Positions 26,260 to 35,544 are shown, counted from the first letter of the stretch. The stretch: 64,000 nucleotides of DNA from Nostoc sphaeroides (GCF_003443655.1 NZ_CP031941.1:3346501-3410500); one strand, 5' to 3'. Translations and numbers: made by a program. Notes: generated by a model not told the origin, from the letters alone.

Positions 26260-29244
26260 TTAGGCAATTAAACTGAAATTGCTACTACTGAGAGTAATAT
26301 CAGGATTTCCTAAAGTGGCAAACTCAAACACTGTTCCTGCACCCAAAACATTCCCATCTCGGTTATAGAATAACTTGTCACTACCTTGACTAAAGACAAT
26401 ACGTGCATTACTAGCGTTGACAAATTGATCGTTAGTAACAACTGCAAAGTCAGTTAAAGCTTGTCCCACAGTATTAGTAATAGCATTAAAGGTGGTTTTA
26501 CTCAGCACAATCTGGTCTTGTCCGGCTTCAAACTCAGTGATGTAATCAATACCTAAGCTTGTGTTAAATACACCATTGCCTTGGAATACATATTTATCAC
26601 TACCAACTGCTCCAGTCAAAGTATCATTGCCCAGTCCTCCCCAGAGAAAATCATTACCGATTCCACCTGTGAGAATATCATTACCATTACCTCCCTCAAG
26701 GGTGTCGTTTCCTGCTAACCCTTGTAGTTGGTCATTTCCGCCACTGCCAATCAGGGTATTATTTAGTGTATTACCAGTAAGACTGTCATTACCTGTGCCA
26801 CCCGTTGCATTTTCGATAACGTTATTGGCAGAGAGAATTAGTTTGAGATTGCTATTAACCGTTTGCAAGGTGGTTAAACCTAAATTTAGGTTTACGGCAA
26901 CTGTAGTACCGCTAAAGTTAGTAGTATCAGTACCACCTGTTGTGGTTTCTATAATTGTGTCGGTTCCCAAAGCACTATTAGCTAGGAAAGAATAGGTATC
27001 GTTTCCTGCTAACCCTTGCAGTCGGTCATTTCCGTTACCACCAATCAGAGTGTTATTTAGTGTATTACCGGTGAGACTGTCATTACCTGTGCCACCCGTT
27101 GCATTTTCGATCACATTATTGGCAGAGAGAATGAGTTGGAGATTGCTATTAACCGTTTGCAAGGTGGTTACACCTAAATTGACGTTGACGGCAGTTGTAG
27201 TACCGCTAAAGTTAAGAGTATCAGTACCACCTGTTGTGGTTTCTATAATTGTGTCGGTTCCCAAAGCACTATTAGCTAGGAAAGAATAGGTATCATTCCC
27301 CGTACCACCATACAAGGTATCACTTCCATAACCACCTAATAACTTGTCATCTCCTTGTTCCCCAAACAAACGGTCATCCCCGTCACCACCTAGCAGGCTA
27401 TCATTACCTAAACCACCAAACAAATCATCATTGTTACCACTTCCGCTGATGGTGTCATTCACAACTGCACTGTTGAAAATGAAATCAGTGACTTGCAATT
27501 GACTTTTGCGAATGCCATTGATTTGGAGTCGATAATAATAATCGCCGTTATAGAAGTTATAGCGAGTGCTAATTATGGCATTATTATCTGTATCCTCAGT
27601 TGTCAGAAGTGAGATAGTATTGAAGTCACTGATGCCAAGAGTTCTCAGATCAATTTTGTCTGCTCCCTTCTGAAAATCTGTTACGATGTCTAGGTTTTGA
27701 GCGCCAACAGAACCACGAAAGTTCTCTAAGACAAATTGATCGTTTCCGGCACCACCATAGAAGGTATCACTTCCATAACCACCTAATAACTTGTCATCTC
27801 CTTGTTCCCCAAACAAACGATCATCACCGTCACCACCTAGCAGGCTATCATTACCTAAACCACCAAACAAATCATCATTGTTACCACTTCCACTAATGGT
27901 GTCATTCACAACTGCACTGTTGAAAATAAAATCAGTGACTTGCAATTGACTTTTGCGAATGCCATTGATTTGGAGTCGATAATAATAATCGCCGTCATAT
28001 AAGTTATAGCGAGTACTGATTATGGCATTATTATCTGTATCCTCAGTTGTCAGCAGTGAGATAGTATTGAAGTCACTGATGCCAAGAGTTCTCAAATCAA
28101 TTTTGTCTGCTCCCTTCTGAAAATCTGTTACGATGTCTAGGTTTTGAGCGCCAACAGAACCACGAAAGTTCTCTAAGACAAATTGATCGTTTCCTGCACC
28201 TCCATACAAGGTATCACTTCCATAACCACCTAATAACTTGTCATCTCCTTGTTCCCCAAACAAACGGTCATCACCGTCACCAGCTAGCAGGCTATCATTA
28301 CCTAAACCACCAAACAAATCATCATTGTTACCACTTCCGCTGATGGTGTCATTCACAACTGCACTGTTGAAAATGAAATCAGTGACTTGCAATTGACTTT
28401 TGCGAATGCCATTGATTTGGAGTCGATAATAATAATCGCCGTTATAGAAGTTATAGCGAGTGCTAATTATGGCATTATTATCTGTATCCTCAGTTGTCAG
28501 AAGTGAGATAGTATTGAAGTCACTGATGCCAAGAGTTCTCAGATCAATTTTGTCTGCTCCCTTCTGAAAATCTGTTACGATGTCTAGGTTTTGAGCGCCA
28601 ACAGAACCACGAAAGTTCTCTAAGACAAATTGATCGTTTCCGGCACCACCATAGAAGGTATCACTTCCATAACCACCTAATAACTTGTCATCTCCTTGTT
28701 CCCCAAACAAACGATCATCACCGTCACCACCTAGCAGGCTATCATTACCTAAACCACCAAACAAATCATCATTGTTACCACTTCCACTAATGGTGTCATT
28801 CACAACTGCACTGTTGAAAATAAAATCAGTGACTTGCAATTGACTTTTGCGAATGCCATTGATTTGGAGTCGATAATAATAATCGCCGTCATATAAGTTA
28901 TAGCGAGTACTGATTATGGCATTATTATCTGTATCCTCAGTTGTCAGCAGTGAGATAGTATTGAAGTCACTGATGCCAAGAGTTCTCAGATCAATTTTGT
29001 CTGCTCCCTTCTGAAAATCTGTTACGATGTCTAGGTTTTGAGCGCCAACAGAACCACGAAAGTTCTCTAAGACAAATTGATCGTTTCCGGCACCACCAGA
29101 TAAGGTATCACTTCCATAACCACCTAATAATTGATCGTTTCCACCTTGCCCAGAAAGGGTATCATTACCGTTTAAGCCTTCAATAGTATCATTTCCAGAA
29201 GTTCCGACTAAATTATCGTTGTTGTTTGTTCCTTGAATAGCCAT
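26260..29244 (-). CDS. RTX-type hemolysin-like calcium-binding repeat protein
   Basis: The 994-residue protein is built of GGxGxDxLx nonapeptide repeats (GNDTLSGQGGNDQLLGGYGSD) that bind calcium in parallel beta-rolls. Four copies of a 149-residue module (447-bp period) each join a nonapeptide block to FRGSVGAQNLDIVTDFQKGA and DFNTISLLTTEDTDNNAIIS. Two YSFLANSALGTDTIIETTTG-type units and a final RTX block follow. There is no N-terminal signal; the C-terminus (ITLSSSNFSLIA) fits an uncleaved type I secretion signal. It is likely secreted as a cell-surface or matrix protein. No hemolysin domain or secretion genes are present. Confidence 0.9.
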   Translation of the reverse strand: MAIQGTNNNDNLVGTSGNDTIEGLNGNDTLSGQGGNDQLLGGYGSDTLSGGAGNDQFVLENFRGSVGAQNLDIVTDFQKGADKIDLRTLGISDFNTISLLTTEDTDNNAIISTRYNLYDGDYYYRLQINGIRKSQLQVTDFIFNSAVVNDTISGSGNNDDLFGGLGNDSLLGGDGDDRLFGEQGDDKLLGGYGSDTFYGGAGNDQFVLENFRGSVGAQNLDIVTDFQKGADKIDLRTLGISDFNTISLLTTEDTDNNAIISTRYNFYNGDYYYRLQINGIRKSQLQVTDFIFNSAVVNDTISGSGNNDDLFGGLGNDSLLAGDGDDRLFGEQGDDKLLGGYGSDTLYGGAGNDQFVLENFRGSVGAQNLDIVTDFQKGADKIDLRTLGISDFNTISLLTTEDTDNNAIISTRYNLYDGDYYYRLQINGIRKSQLQVTDFIFNSAVVNDTISGSGNNDDLFGGLGNDSLLGGDGDDRLFGEQGDDKLLGGYGSDTFYGGAGNDQFVLENFRGSVGAQNLDIVTDFQKGADKIDLRTLGISDFNTISLLTTEDTDNNAIISTRYNFYNGDYYYRLQINGIRKSQLQVTDFIFNSAVVNDTISGSGNNDDLFGGLGNDSLLGGDGDDRLFGEQGDDKLLGGYGSDTLYGGTGNDTYSFLANSALGTDTIIETTTGGTDTLNFSGTTTAVNVNLGVTTLQTVNSNLQLILSANNVIENATGGTGNDSLTGNTLNNTLIGGNGNDRLQGLAGNDTYSFLANSALGTDTIIETTTGGTDTTNFSGTTVAVNLNLGLTTLQTVNSNLKLILSANNVIENATGGTGNDSLTGNTLNNTLIGSGGNDQLQGLAGNDTLEGGNGNDILTGGIGNDFLWGGLGNDTLTGAVGSDKYVFQGNGVFNTSLGIDYITEFEAGQDQIVLSKTTFNAITNTVGQALTDFAVVTNDQFVNASNARIVFSQGSDKLFYNRDGNVLGAGTVFEFATLGNPDITLSSSNFSLIA

Positions 29245-29584
29245 AGTTTTACTGTGCTTTTTGGGATTTAAGTAAGATAGTGGAGATATAAATTTACGAT
29301 CGGAATCCGGTTTGATTTTTGAAAAAGACTACGACAGAATAGGGGATCAACTTTACTCGTTGAACCCATGAAAACTATCAAGCGATCAGCTGTTACTATC
29401 CTGATATTGCTATTACATTGATGGTATAGTATTCCTAATCATTAACAATATTAAGTATACAGAAAATGAAGCCGCCAAAGTTAATTTGAATAATCGTTTA
29501 GCACCTGATAATTTTAGATATTTTACTAAAATTACCTAATTAACATTGCGATCGCACAATAGTAGCAGTACCGTTTCCGTAAGC

Positions 29585-29622
29585 AAATCGCCCACACCTG
29601 AGTTCACAAGTGTGGGCGATTT
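29585..29622. terminator. Perfect hairpin between RTX gene and the dxs fragment
   Basis: AATCGCCCACAC and GTGTGGGCGATT form a perfect stem. It is followed by TATTACTAC on one side and preceded by AAGCA, so T-tracts are weak. It lies just after the end of the dxs copy (29641) on the minus strand. From 29245 to 29584 no gene is seen; it is the upstream region of the RTX gene. Confidence 0.5.
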
Positions 29623-29640
29623 ATTACTACAAAGAATTAA

Positions 29641-29826
29641 CTAAACAACAGCAGATACTTGCTGCTTAAAAAAAGCTTTTAACACTCTCTCTGCTATTTG
29701 ATGACTAGTTAAACCTAGTTCTGTTTTAGATTCATTGGGTTCAGCATGATCTACCAACACATCTGGTACACCAAACCGCTTGACAGGAACGAGAATATCT
29801 GCATCTAGTAAAGCTTCAGCGATCGC
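29641..29826 (-). pseudogene. dxs 3'-end duplicate
   Basis: These 186 bp align without gaps to dxs 35545-35730, from the stop codon up to a HIP1 octamer (29819-29826 versus 35723-35730). Only scattered substitutions are seen, so the last ~62 codons of dxs are represented. They are joined out of frame to an mtnA fragment at the octamer. Confidence 0.95.
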
Positions 29827-29912
29827 TTGTTGCTATTTCCCTTGCACCAAGATACATTCCATACCCCGCAGCTACACCAATTGCAGGCGCACCTCGCACA
29901 ATCATGGTTTTA
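29819..29912 (-). pseudogene. mtnA internal duplicate joined to the dxs piece
   Basis: These 94 bp match mtnA 25803-25896, starting at the shared GCGATCGC. Read in the mtnA frame they give [20 protein letters not shown], then AREIATSDR and a TGA exactly at the junction. From 29913 to 30031 nothing is recognised. Confidence 0.95.
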
Positions 29913-30031
29913 AGTTCTTTAAGCTTGGGTATCAAAGTCTTCTGAATTCTTAATTATGGATTCTGAATTTTTAGATATAATCTTCTTTTATATATAGCAA
30001 TTCTATTTTATTTATAAGAATTACAAGCCAC

Positions 30032-30064
30032 AGAACCCCGACTTCTCAAAGAAGTCGGGGTTCT
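30032..30064. terminator. Terminator-like dispersed hairpin
   Basis: AGAACCCCGACTTCT and AGAAGTCGGGGTTCT form a perfect 15-bp stem followed by TGTTTCTC. It is of the same type as 22920 and 38357. From 30065 to 30419 the sequence is AT-rich, without a recognised gene. Confidence 0.55.
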
Positions 30065-30419
30065 TGTTTCTCAGGAATGATTCAGGATTGTTATAGTTAG
30101 TCAAAACTCAATAAACCAACAACATTAGAGTACTGATTGCTACTTGATCTGAGTAATTCAAAAAGTCATGGCATCGCTTATCTCAATTTAGTTATGAATG
30201 TTTAGTTTATTGGGAAGAATTATGTTTCGTCAAAACTCATTCAATGGTAGGCTGTATTAAATAAGTTTAGCGAATTAAATTCTTCCCACAACCCAATTGG
30301 ATTACTGTATTTAGGGTAAAAATAACTTTCTATTTTTACACCTTGATTACGTACATTTCCAACTGTTCCCAAAATAAAACTGTGCTTGAGATGTACCACA
30401 AATTGCTCTAAGGCTTTTA

Positions 30420-30794
30420 CTAATCCGTCGTCGAAACCTGCTGTCTATATTGCGGGCAATAGTAAGCCACGCCCCCAGCAGCTATAGTTGCCGCATAGCG
30501 TGTGATATATTTTGCATCCTGTGGGGGTATGTCGCGGTCTTTAAAACTCTTGATAATGTACTCAGCAAATTCATTCACTGTTACACCGGCATTGAATGCA
30601 CGACAAACCGATAGCCCATGTTCAACTTTATCATTGTTTGGAATCATAGACAGGGGATTGCCATCATCTATTAACTTGTTGTTAACAGCTTGAAGAAACA
30701 TATCGTCAGATGATGAATGAAACTGAGCGTTAGCTGGTAGAGATAAAACCATGCTAATACATGCAACAAAAGGAATAACTAGAAAATTTTTCAC
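30420..30794 (-). CDS. Small secreted DUF732-like protein
   Basis: The 124-residue protein has a clear signal peptide (MKNFLVIPFVACISMVLSLP ending ANAQ). A helical domain follows with two cysteines spaced as in DUF732 proteins: HGLSVCRAFNAGVTVNEFAEYI and YAATIAAGGVAYYCPQYRQ. The cysteines probably form a disulfide after export. The start is GTG with GGAGGC 8 bases upstream. DUF732 was described mainly from actinobacteria; its role is unknown. The gene is divergent from the NB-ARC gene. Confidence 0.75.
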   Translation of the reverse strand: MKNFLVIPFVACISMVLSLPANAQFHSSSDDMFLQAVNNKLIDDGNPLSMIPNNDKVEHGLSVCRAFNAGVTVNEFAEYIIKSFKDRDIPPQDAKYITRYAATIAAGGVAYYCPQYRQQVSTTD

Positions 30795-30894
30795 TGTAAT
30801 GCCTCCAAAAGATGACTTGGGTTATTTAGCTTCAAACCAGATAGGTTTTGCACCGACAAAAGCATCGTAACTTTGCACTCTATTTCCAGTAAGC

Positions 30895-30938
30895 CCCCAC
30901 TCTGGGTCACTTTTTAGTCCCCACTCTGGGTCACTTTG
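30895..30938. repeat. Two 19-bp direct repeats upstream of the NB-ARC gene
   Basis: CCCCACTCTGGGTCACTTT occurs at 30895 and again at 30919, a 24-bp spacing of about two helical turns. They lie ~90-130 bp before the NB-ARC start and in the divergent region, so they could be paired regulator sites. Confidence 0.5.
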
Positions 30939-31026
30939 GGTCTATTTTTTAAACGTTATTCGGATACTTCCTGAGTCAATTTTGGTCATATAATGTAATA
31001 ACCTCAGACTTTTATATTTAAGATAT

Positions 31027-32310
31027 ATGGGCTTAAAGGCATCTGAAGAAGGCAAGCGCAAAATTAGGGAAGCTCTTAAAAAGAAGAAATTGCAGCCTCT
31101 AAGTATAAAAACTTTGGAAATGGTAGATTCTGAACTTTCTATATCAGAAAAAACTTGGAGACGTTTTGTGTATGCAGACCGTCCTATTACAGATGAAAAC
31201 TTTAAGAAATGTTGCAAGTTCTTAGATGATTTGAACTGGGAAGAAATTGCTGATTCCTCGCAACCATCACAACCATCTAAATATGACTGGAATTCAGCAC
31301 CGTCACCTGAACCTGACTTCTATGGGCGTGATGAGGATCTGAAAACATTAGAAAAATGGGTGCTGGACGAACGCTACCGTTTGATTATTCTTTATGGTTT
31401 CGGTGGAATTGGTAAAACTCAATTAGCAGTGAAATTGGGAGAACAGGTGGAAAAAGAAAATAAATTTGACAGATTCATTTGGCAAAAGCTGTCTTATACC
31501 ACTCCTAAAGATGTGCTATTGAGTGAATTGCTCTATCGCCTATCGCCCAATACCGATCAAATAACGAGCGATTTAGAAAAAAGGTTTTTGGAAGAGTTAA
31601 AACGGCAACGGATATTAATAATTCTGGATGAACATGAATTATCCCAAAAGGGAGAGGATAGCAACAGTAACCGAGACAGCTACAAATACTATTGTGATTT
31701 TTTGCGTCAGTTAAGCTTGGAACGTCATAAAAGTTGTATTTTGCTAACTACCCGTGAAAAACCTAATAATCTTGAGACAGTAGCAAGTTTTGTCAAAGCT
31801 CATGAGCTTAAAGGATTAGATGTTGATGCAGGTTGCAAAATCGTAGCCGATATTTTGAGCAGCGATGATAACGAACCTCCAAAGAATCTCACATCTGATG
31901 AGAAAGCTAGGAAAGTGCTAGTAGGGAGATATGGTGGAAATCCTTTAGCACTAAAACTTGTAGCTGGTTTGATTAAAAAGCAATTTCATGGTAATGAAGG
32001 AAAGTTTCTTAATAGAAACGACATAAGTATGGTTGTACCAGACGAAATTGAAACTATTCTCACATCGCTAACAGAAGCTTTAGACCCATTTGAAAAAAAT
32101 ATTTTGTGCTACTTAGCAAAAGTATCTGATTCAGTTTCTAATGACGAACTATATGAAAATTTACCGACTGGAATGCACGGTTCAAAACTTCCAATAGTAT
32201 TGCGAGATTTAACGCGGCGCTCTCTAATAATTACAGTTTCTGAGGGAAATAAAGTTTTTCATACATTGCAACCAATGGTGAGAAAGTTTGTTCTGCGTCA
32301 ACTCACATAG
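31027..32310 (+). CDS. NB-ARC STAND ATPase with N-terminal HTH-like domain
   Basis: The 427-residue protein has an N-terminal ~80-residue helical domain (GLKASEEGKRKIREALKKKK, LSISEKTWRRFVYADRPITD) of the kind seen on cyanobacterial NB-ARC regulators. An NB-ARC domain follows: P-loop GFGGIGKTQLA (~125), Walker B ILIILDE (~196), LLTTREKP (RNBS-B-like) and GGNPLALKLVAGLI (GLPL motif, ~315). A winged-helix region completes it (LPIVLRDLTRRSLI). It ends there: the WD40, TPR or other sensor repeats common in this class are absent. STAND ATPases act as switches in defence and signalling. It precedes the receptor-kinase gene on the same strand, 498 bp apart. Confidence 0.85.
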   Translation: MGLKASEEGKRKIREALKKKKLQPLSIKTLEMVDSELSISEKTWRRFVYADRPITDENFKKCCKFLDDLNWEEIADSSQPSQPSKYDWNSAPSPEPDFYGRDEDLKTLEKWVLDERYRLIILYGFGGIGKTQLAVKLGEQVEKENKFDRFIWQKLSYTTPKDVLLSELLYRLSPNTDQITSDLEKRFLEELKRQRILIILDEHELSQKGEDSNSNRDSYKYYCDFLRQLSLERHKSCILLTTREKPNNLETVASFVKAHELKGLDVDAGCKIVADILSSDDNEPPKNLTSDEKARKVLVGRYGGNPLALKLVAGLIKKQFHGNEGKFLNRNDISMVVPDEIETILTSLTEALDPFEKNILCYLAKVSDSVSNDELYENLPTGMHGSKLPIVLRDLTRRSLIITVSEGNKVFHTLQPMVRKFVLRQLT

Positions 32311-32342
32311 TACTCTATTAATCTACTAATACTAATTTTTTA

Positions 32343-32464
32343 TGAAGCTGCATAGAATTTGATCCCCCCTAGCCCCCCTTATTAAGGGGGGAACCGAAAA
32401 AACATTTATCAAAGTCCCCCAATTTATCGGGGGATTTAGGGGGATCGAGATATATGCAACTTCA
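32343..32464. repeat. 122-bp inverted-repeat element between NB-ARC and kinase genes
   Basis: TGAAGCTGCAT...GATCCCCC and GGGGGATCGAGATATATGCA...TTCA are inverted ends; the interior has CCCCTTATTAAGGGG. It is related to 22193-22304. The remainder of 32311-32808 is AT-rich and holds no gene. Confidence 0.75.
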
Positions 32465-32808
32465 CATTAAATTGATACAAGGGTTCTTATGATAACTTAA
32501 GAAAGTTATTAGCAAGCACTTTAGTGCCTACATCAGTTAGTTTCATCATTGAAATTTATAAGTTGCTCGCTACGAAGCTTGCAAAATCAATCACACTGAC
32601 AACTAGTTTAAACTTAACGCTACAAGTGATATATAAAGTAAATATAAAATTATTATTGAGTAGAATATTACAGACTGAAGTTGGATTTTAGACCCGGAAT
32701 TATTGAAAAATTTAGAGTCCTAAATCTAAATTTGCTTCTTATTTGGTGTGTTTTTATGCAAAACTAAAGAATAATTTCTTAAAGAAGCCTACTTTAGCGT
32801 TGAATTCT

Positions 32809-35397
32809 ATGAGTTACTGCATAAATCCTTGGTGTCGTGGCGTTCATGGTCGATTAAATTCAGAAAATGCCTCTTCATGTCAAGATTGCGGAACCGATTT
32901 GGTAATAAACGGTAGATACCGATTGTTAAAACCTTTAAGATCGCCTTCTCCTGGAGATAACTATGAGGTATTTACAGTTATTGATGTAGATAATAACGAA
33001 CGAAGTGTTTTGAAAACTCAAATCAGGCGTGACAGAATTCTTGATAGATATTTTAATCGAGAAATTGACTTACTACTGAATTTGAACGATCCTGCTGTAC
33101 CAAAGGGTAAAGATAGCTTTCCAATGATGATTATTAACCCACAGCGTCGGGAAATCCTATGTTTAGTTATGGAATATATTGATGGAGAAAATCTGGAAAG
33201 TTGGATAAGAAATAATGGAAAAATCGGCACTAACTTATCATTCATAGAAGCTAAGATAGAAGCCTTAAATTGGCTAGAGCAATTAACTAATATATTGATT
33301 TCAATTCACAAGCAAGGTGTCATACATCGAGATATTAAACCCTCAAATATCATATTGAGAGCAAATGGTAGAAGGGGTAAAGAACTGGCACTAATTGACT
33401 TTGGCATAGCTAAATCTGACATTAGTGAACCAGGAAGCGCTATAGAAGGATCTTCGTATTATACTCCTACAGAAGTGCAGAAGGGTCAGCCTAGTTTTAA
33501 ATCAGATTTTTATGCTCTTGGTAGAACATTTGTTTATCTTCTAACAAAGAAGCACCCTTTTGAGTATAGAGATCAACTACAAGCTTGGAATAGAGATACT
33601 GTATTTCCTGATTCTGGTATCATCAAGTTGATTAATGACTTAATGAAAGAAGACCCTGAACAACGGCCTCAATCAACAACACAGATACTTCAAAGAATTG
33701 AAGAAATCCGTAATAGGGAATTGAGACAAACTCCACCCCCCATAGTTCCCTTTTCGTTACGTGATATTCTAGCTGGAATTGGTCTAATTGTAATATTGAG
33801 TTTAGCAGCTTTTGGATTCTGCTCACTAGTTAAACTATTTATAGATCAATACAGACCAACACCCCCCATAACATCCCCTACTGCATCATCCTTTTCTCCC
33901 ACGCCTTCACCGCCTTCACCTACCTCCATAAAATCGAATTCTGTTCAAGAGCTAATTAGTGCTGGAGATAAGTCACTTTATAACGATATTCGCCCACTTA
34001 GTGATGATTATAAACAGATAAAGAAAGATGGAATTGACGCATTTAAACGCAAAGATTATGAAAATGCTAAAAATAAGTTTACTGAACTTCGCAAGAAGGC
34101 AGAGAACAATAAGAATAATAAGGAAGCGCGTATTGCTCTTACTGATCCTGAAGTTCTGATTTTCTTAAATAACGCCATAGCAAGACAACAGCAGCAAAAC
34201 CCAGGACAGATAGATACCATTGCTGTTGTTGCTCCCATAAGTAACGTGAATTCTACAGGAAAATCCGAATTTTTTGCTCAAGGACAACAAATTCTATTTG
34301 GCGTGGCTCAAGCACAAACTAAAGCGATCGCAAAAGGAATTAACCTAGAAGTAGTGATTGCGAATGATCGCAACTCTAAGGATCAAGCAGAATTAGTTGC
34401 ACAAGAACTGAATGAAACGTTTGAAGGTCGATCAATTCTTGCTGTGATTGGTCACTATGCTAGCACTGTTACTTGTGCTGCACTACAAAAATATGATAAA
34501 GACATAGTTGTAATTTCCCCAAGCAGTTCAGTTAGTGGACTGCGAAAAGAATGCAGGCACGAAGCATTCTTCAGAACAGCTTCGTCTGTTGAATATGAAG
34601 CAAAAGCCTTGGCTAAGTACGTAGTCTCTTTGAAAAACAATGGTCAAATAAGACAACCAAAAATAGCTGCTTTCTACAAATTTCAAGAAGATGACTACAG
34701 TCAAACTCTAGATGACTATAGTCAAGCTCTATTTGAAAGTTTTCAGTCAGAATTAGAGTCACGAGGAGGTGTAACAATCCGCGATGAATTTAAAATTAAC
34801 TTAAATGATAGCAAATTTAATTTGGATAAAGAATTAGAGAAAGTCAAGGATGCAAATATTCTTGTTCTGTTTCCTGATGGAAGTACAGATACGAATACTG
34901 CCTATAAAAATGCTATTGCTGTGCTTAAATCAGATAAAGTACAAACAATACAAAAAATTCTAGGCTCAAATCCTCTTATTCAGTCTCAAGCGATCACTAA
35001 GCAAGTTAAATTAGGAGAAAAATTCGTACTTGCAACAGACTGGCATTTTAAATGTGGTAAGGATGAATTTAACGATGTTGCAAATAAAACATGGGGCGGA
35101 GACGTGAATCGACTAACCGCTTTATCGTATGAAGCAGTGCAAGTCTTATTTCCTGTCTTTGAAAACTCGCAAACAGCAGTTATAAGAAAAACTCTTCCCC
35201 AAGAACTTGAAAATATGCGTCTATCCCCGATTAAAAGCGATGTGTTTAAAAATAAAGACATTAGTTTTCATCTGATCACTGGCGATCGCAAGGAAATCGA
35301 GGATCGATTATTAGTGACTCCAGACCCAAAGATTCAGAATGACAACGAACAATTTAAATTGCTTGAAGTGCTTGAAGGGCAACAATGTCGCCAATAA
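32809..35397 (+). CDS. Membrane Ser/Thr protein kinase with C-terminal ligand-binding-like domain
   Basis: The 862-residue protein starts with a zinc-ribbon (CINPWC...CQDCG, residues 4-27). A protein kinase follows at ~35-305 with VLK lysine, VIHRDIKPSNIIL, LIDFG and SDFYALG. The glycine-rich loop is degenerate (PLRSPSPGDNYEVF). One transmembrane helix lies at ~320-345, then a proline/serine linker. The region ~460-860 resembles periplasmic amino-acid-binding type receptors (IDTIAVVAPISN, AVIGHYASTVTCAALQKYDK, IVVISPSSSVSG). It would be an inward kinase with an outward sensor. The ATG at 32809 is chosen because MSYCINPWC matches related kinases; a TTG 22 codons upstream is in frame. Confidence 0.85.
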   Translation: MSYCINPWCRGVHGRLNSENASSCQDCGTDLVINGRYRLLKPLRSPSPGDNYEVFTVIDVDNNERSVLKTQIRRDRILDRYFNREIDLLLNLNDPAVPKGKDSFPMMIINPQRREILCLVMEYIDGENLESWIRNNGKIGTNLSFIEAKIEALNWLEQLTNILISIHKQGVIHRDIKPSNIILRANGRRGKELALIDFGIAKSDISEPGSAIEGSSYYTPTEVQKGQPSFKSDFYALGRTFVYLLTKKHPFEYRDQLQAWNRDTVFPDSGIIKLINDLMKEDPEQRPQSTTQILQRIEEIRNRELRQTPPPIVPFSLRDILAGIGLIVILSLAAFGFCSLVKLFIDQYRPTPPITSPTASSFSPTPSPPSPTSIKSNSVQELISAGDKSLYNDIRPLSDDYKQIKKDGIDAFKRKDYENAKNKFTELRKKAENNKNNKEARIALTDPEVLIFLNNAIARQQQQNPGQIDTIAVVAPISNVNSTGKSEFFAQGQQILFGVAQAQTKAIAKGINLEVVIANDRNSKDQAELVAQELNETFEGRSILAVIGHYASTVTCAALQKYDKDIVVISPSSSVSGLRKECRHEAFFRTASSVEYEAKALAKYVVSLKNNGQIRQPKIAAFYKFQEDDYSQTLDDYSQALFESFQSELESRGGVTIRDEFKINLNDSKFNLDKELEKVKDANILVLFPDGSTDTNTAYKNAIAVLKSDKVQTIQKILGSNPLIQSQAITKQVKLGEKFVLATDWHFKCGKDEFNDVANKTWGGDVNRLTALSYEAVQVLFPVFENSQTAVIRKTLPQELENMRLSPIKSDVFKNKDISFHLITGDRKEIEDRLLVTPDPKIQNDNEQFKLLEVLEGQQCRQ

Positions 35398-35427
35398 ATA
35401 TCGCTAATCACTATCAGAAACTTGTAT

Positions 35428-35473
35428 ACAAAGCGGAGGCATTCGACTATGTATGCGACAGCCTCCGCTTTGT
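35428..35473. terminator. Bidirectional terminator between kinase gene and dxs
   Basis: ACAAAGCGGAGGC and GCCTCCGCTTTGT form a 13-bp stem with a 20-base loop. It lies between the converging ends of the kinase gene (35397) and dxs (35545). Confidence 0.75.
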
Positions 35474-35544
35474 TAATTATGTCACTGTAGCTTTGTTGAG
35501 TCAGTGAAAAAACATATATATTTCATCACTAACACTAGCCGCTA

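Noticed and set aside
26561..27289. Two plus-strand frames opposite the RTX gene
   Set aside because: Repeat shadows of the GGxGxD coding strand, with no independent features.
30895..30938. Two direct repeats as a mini CRISPR
   Set aside because: Only two units with a 5-bp gap; a regulatory or chance repeat is simpler.
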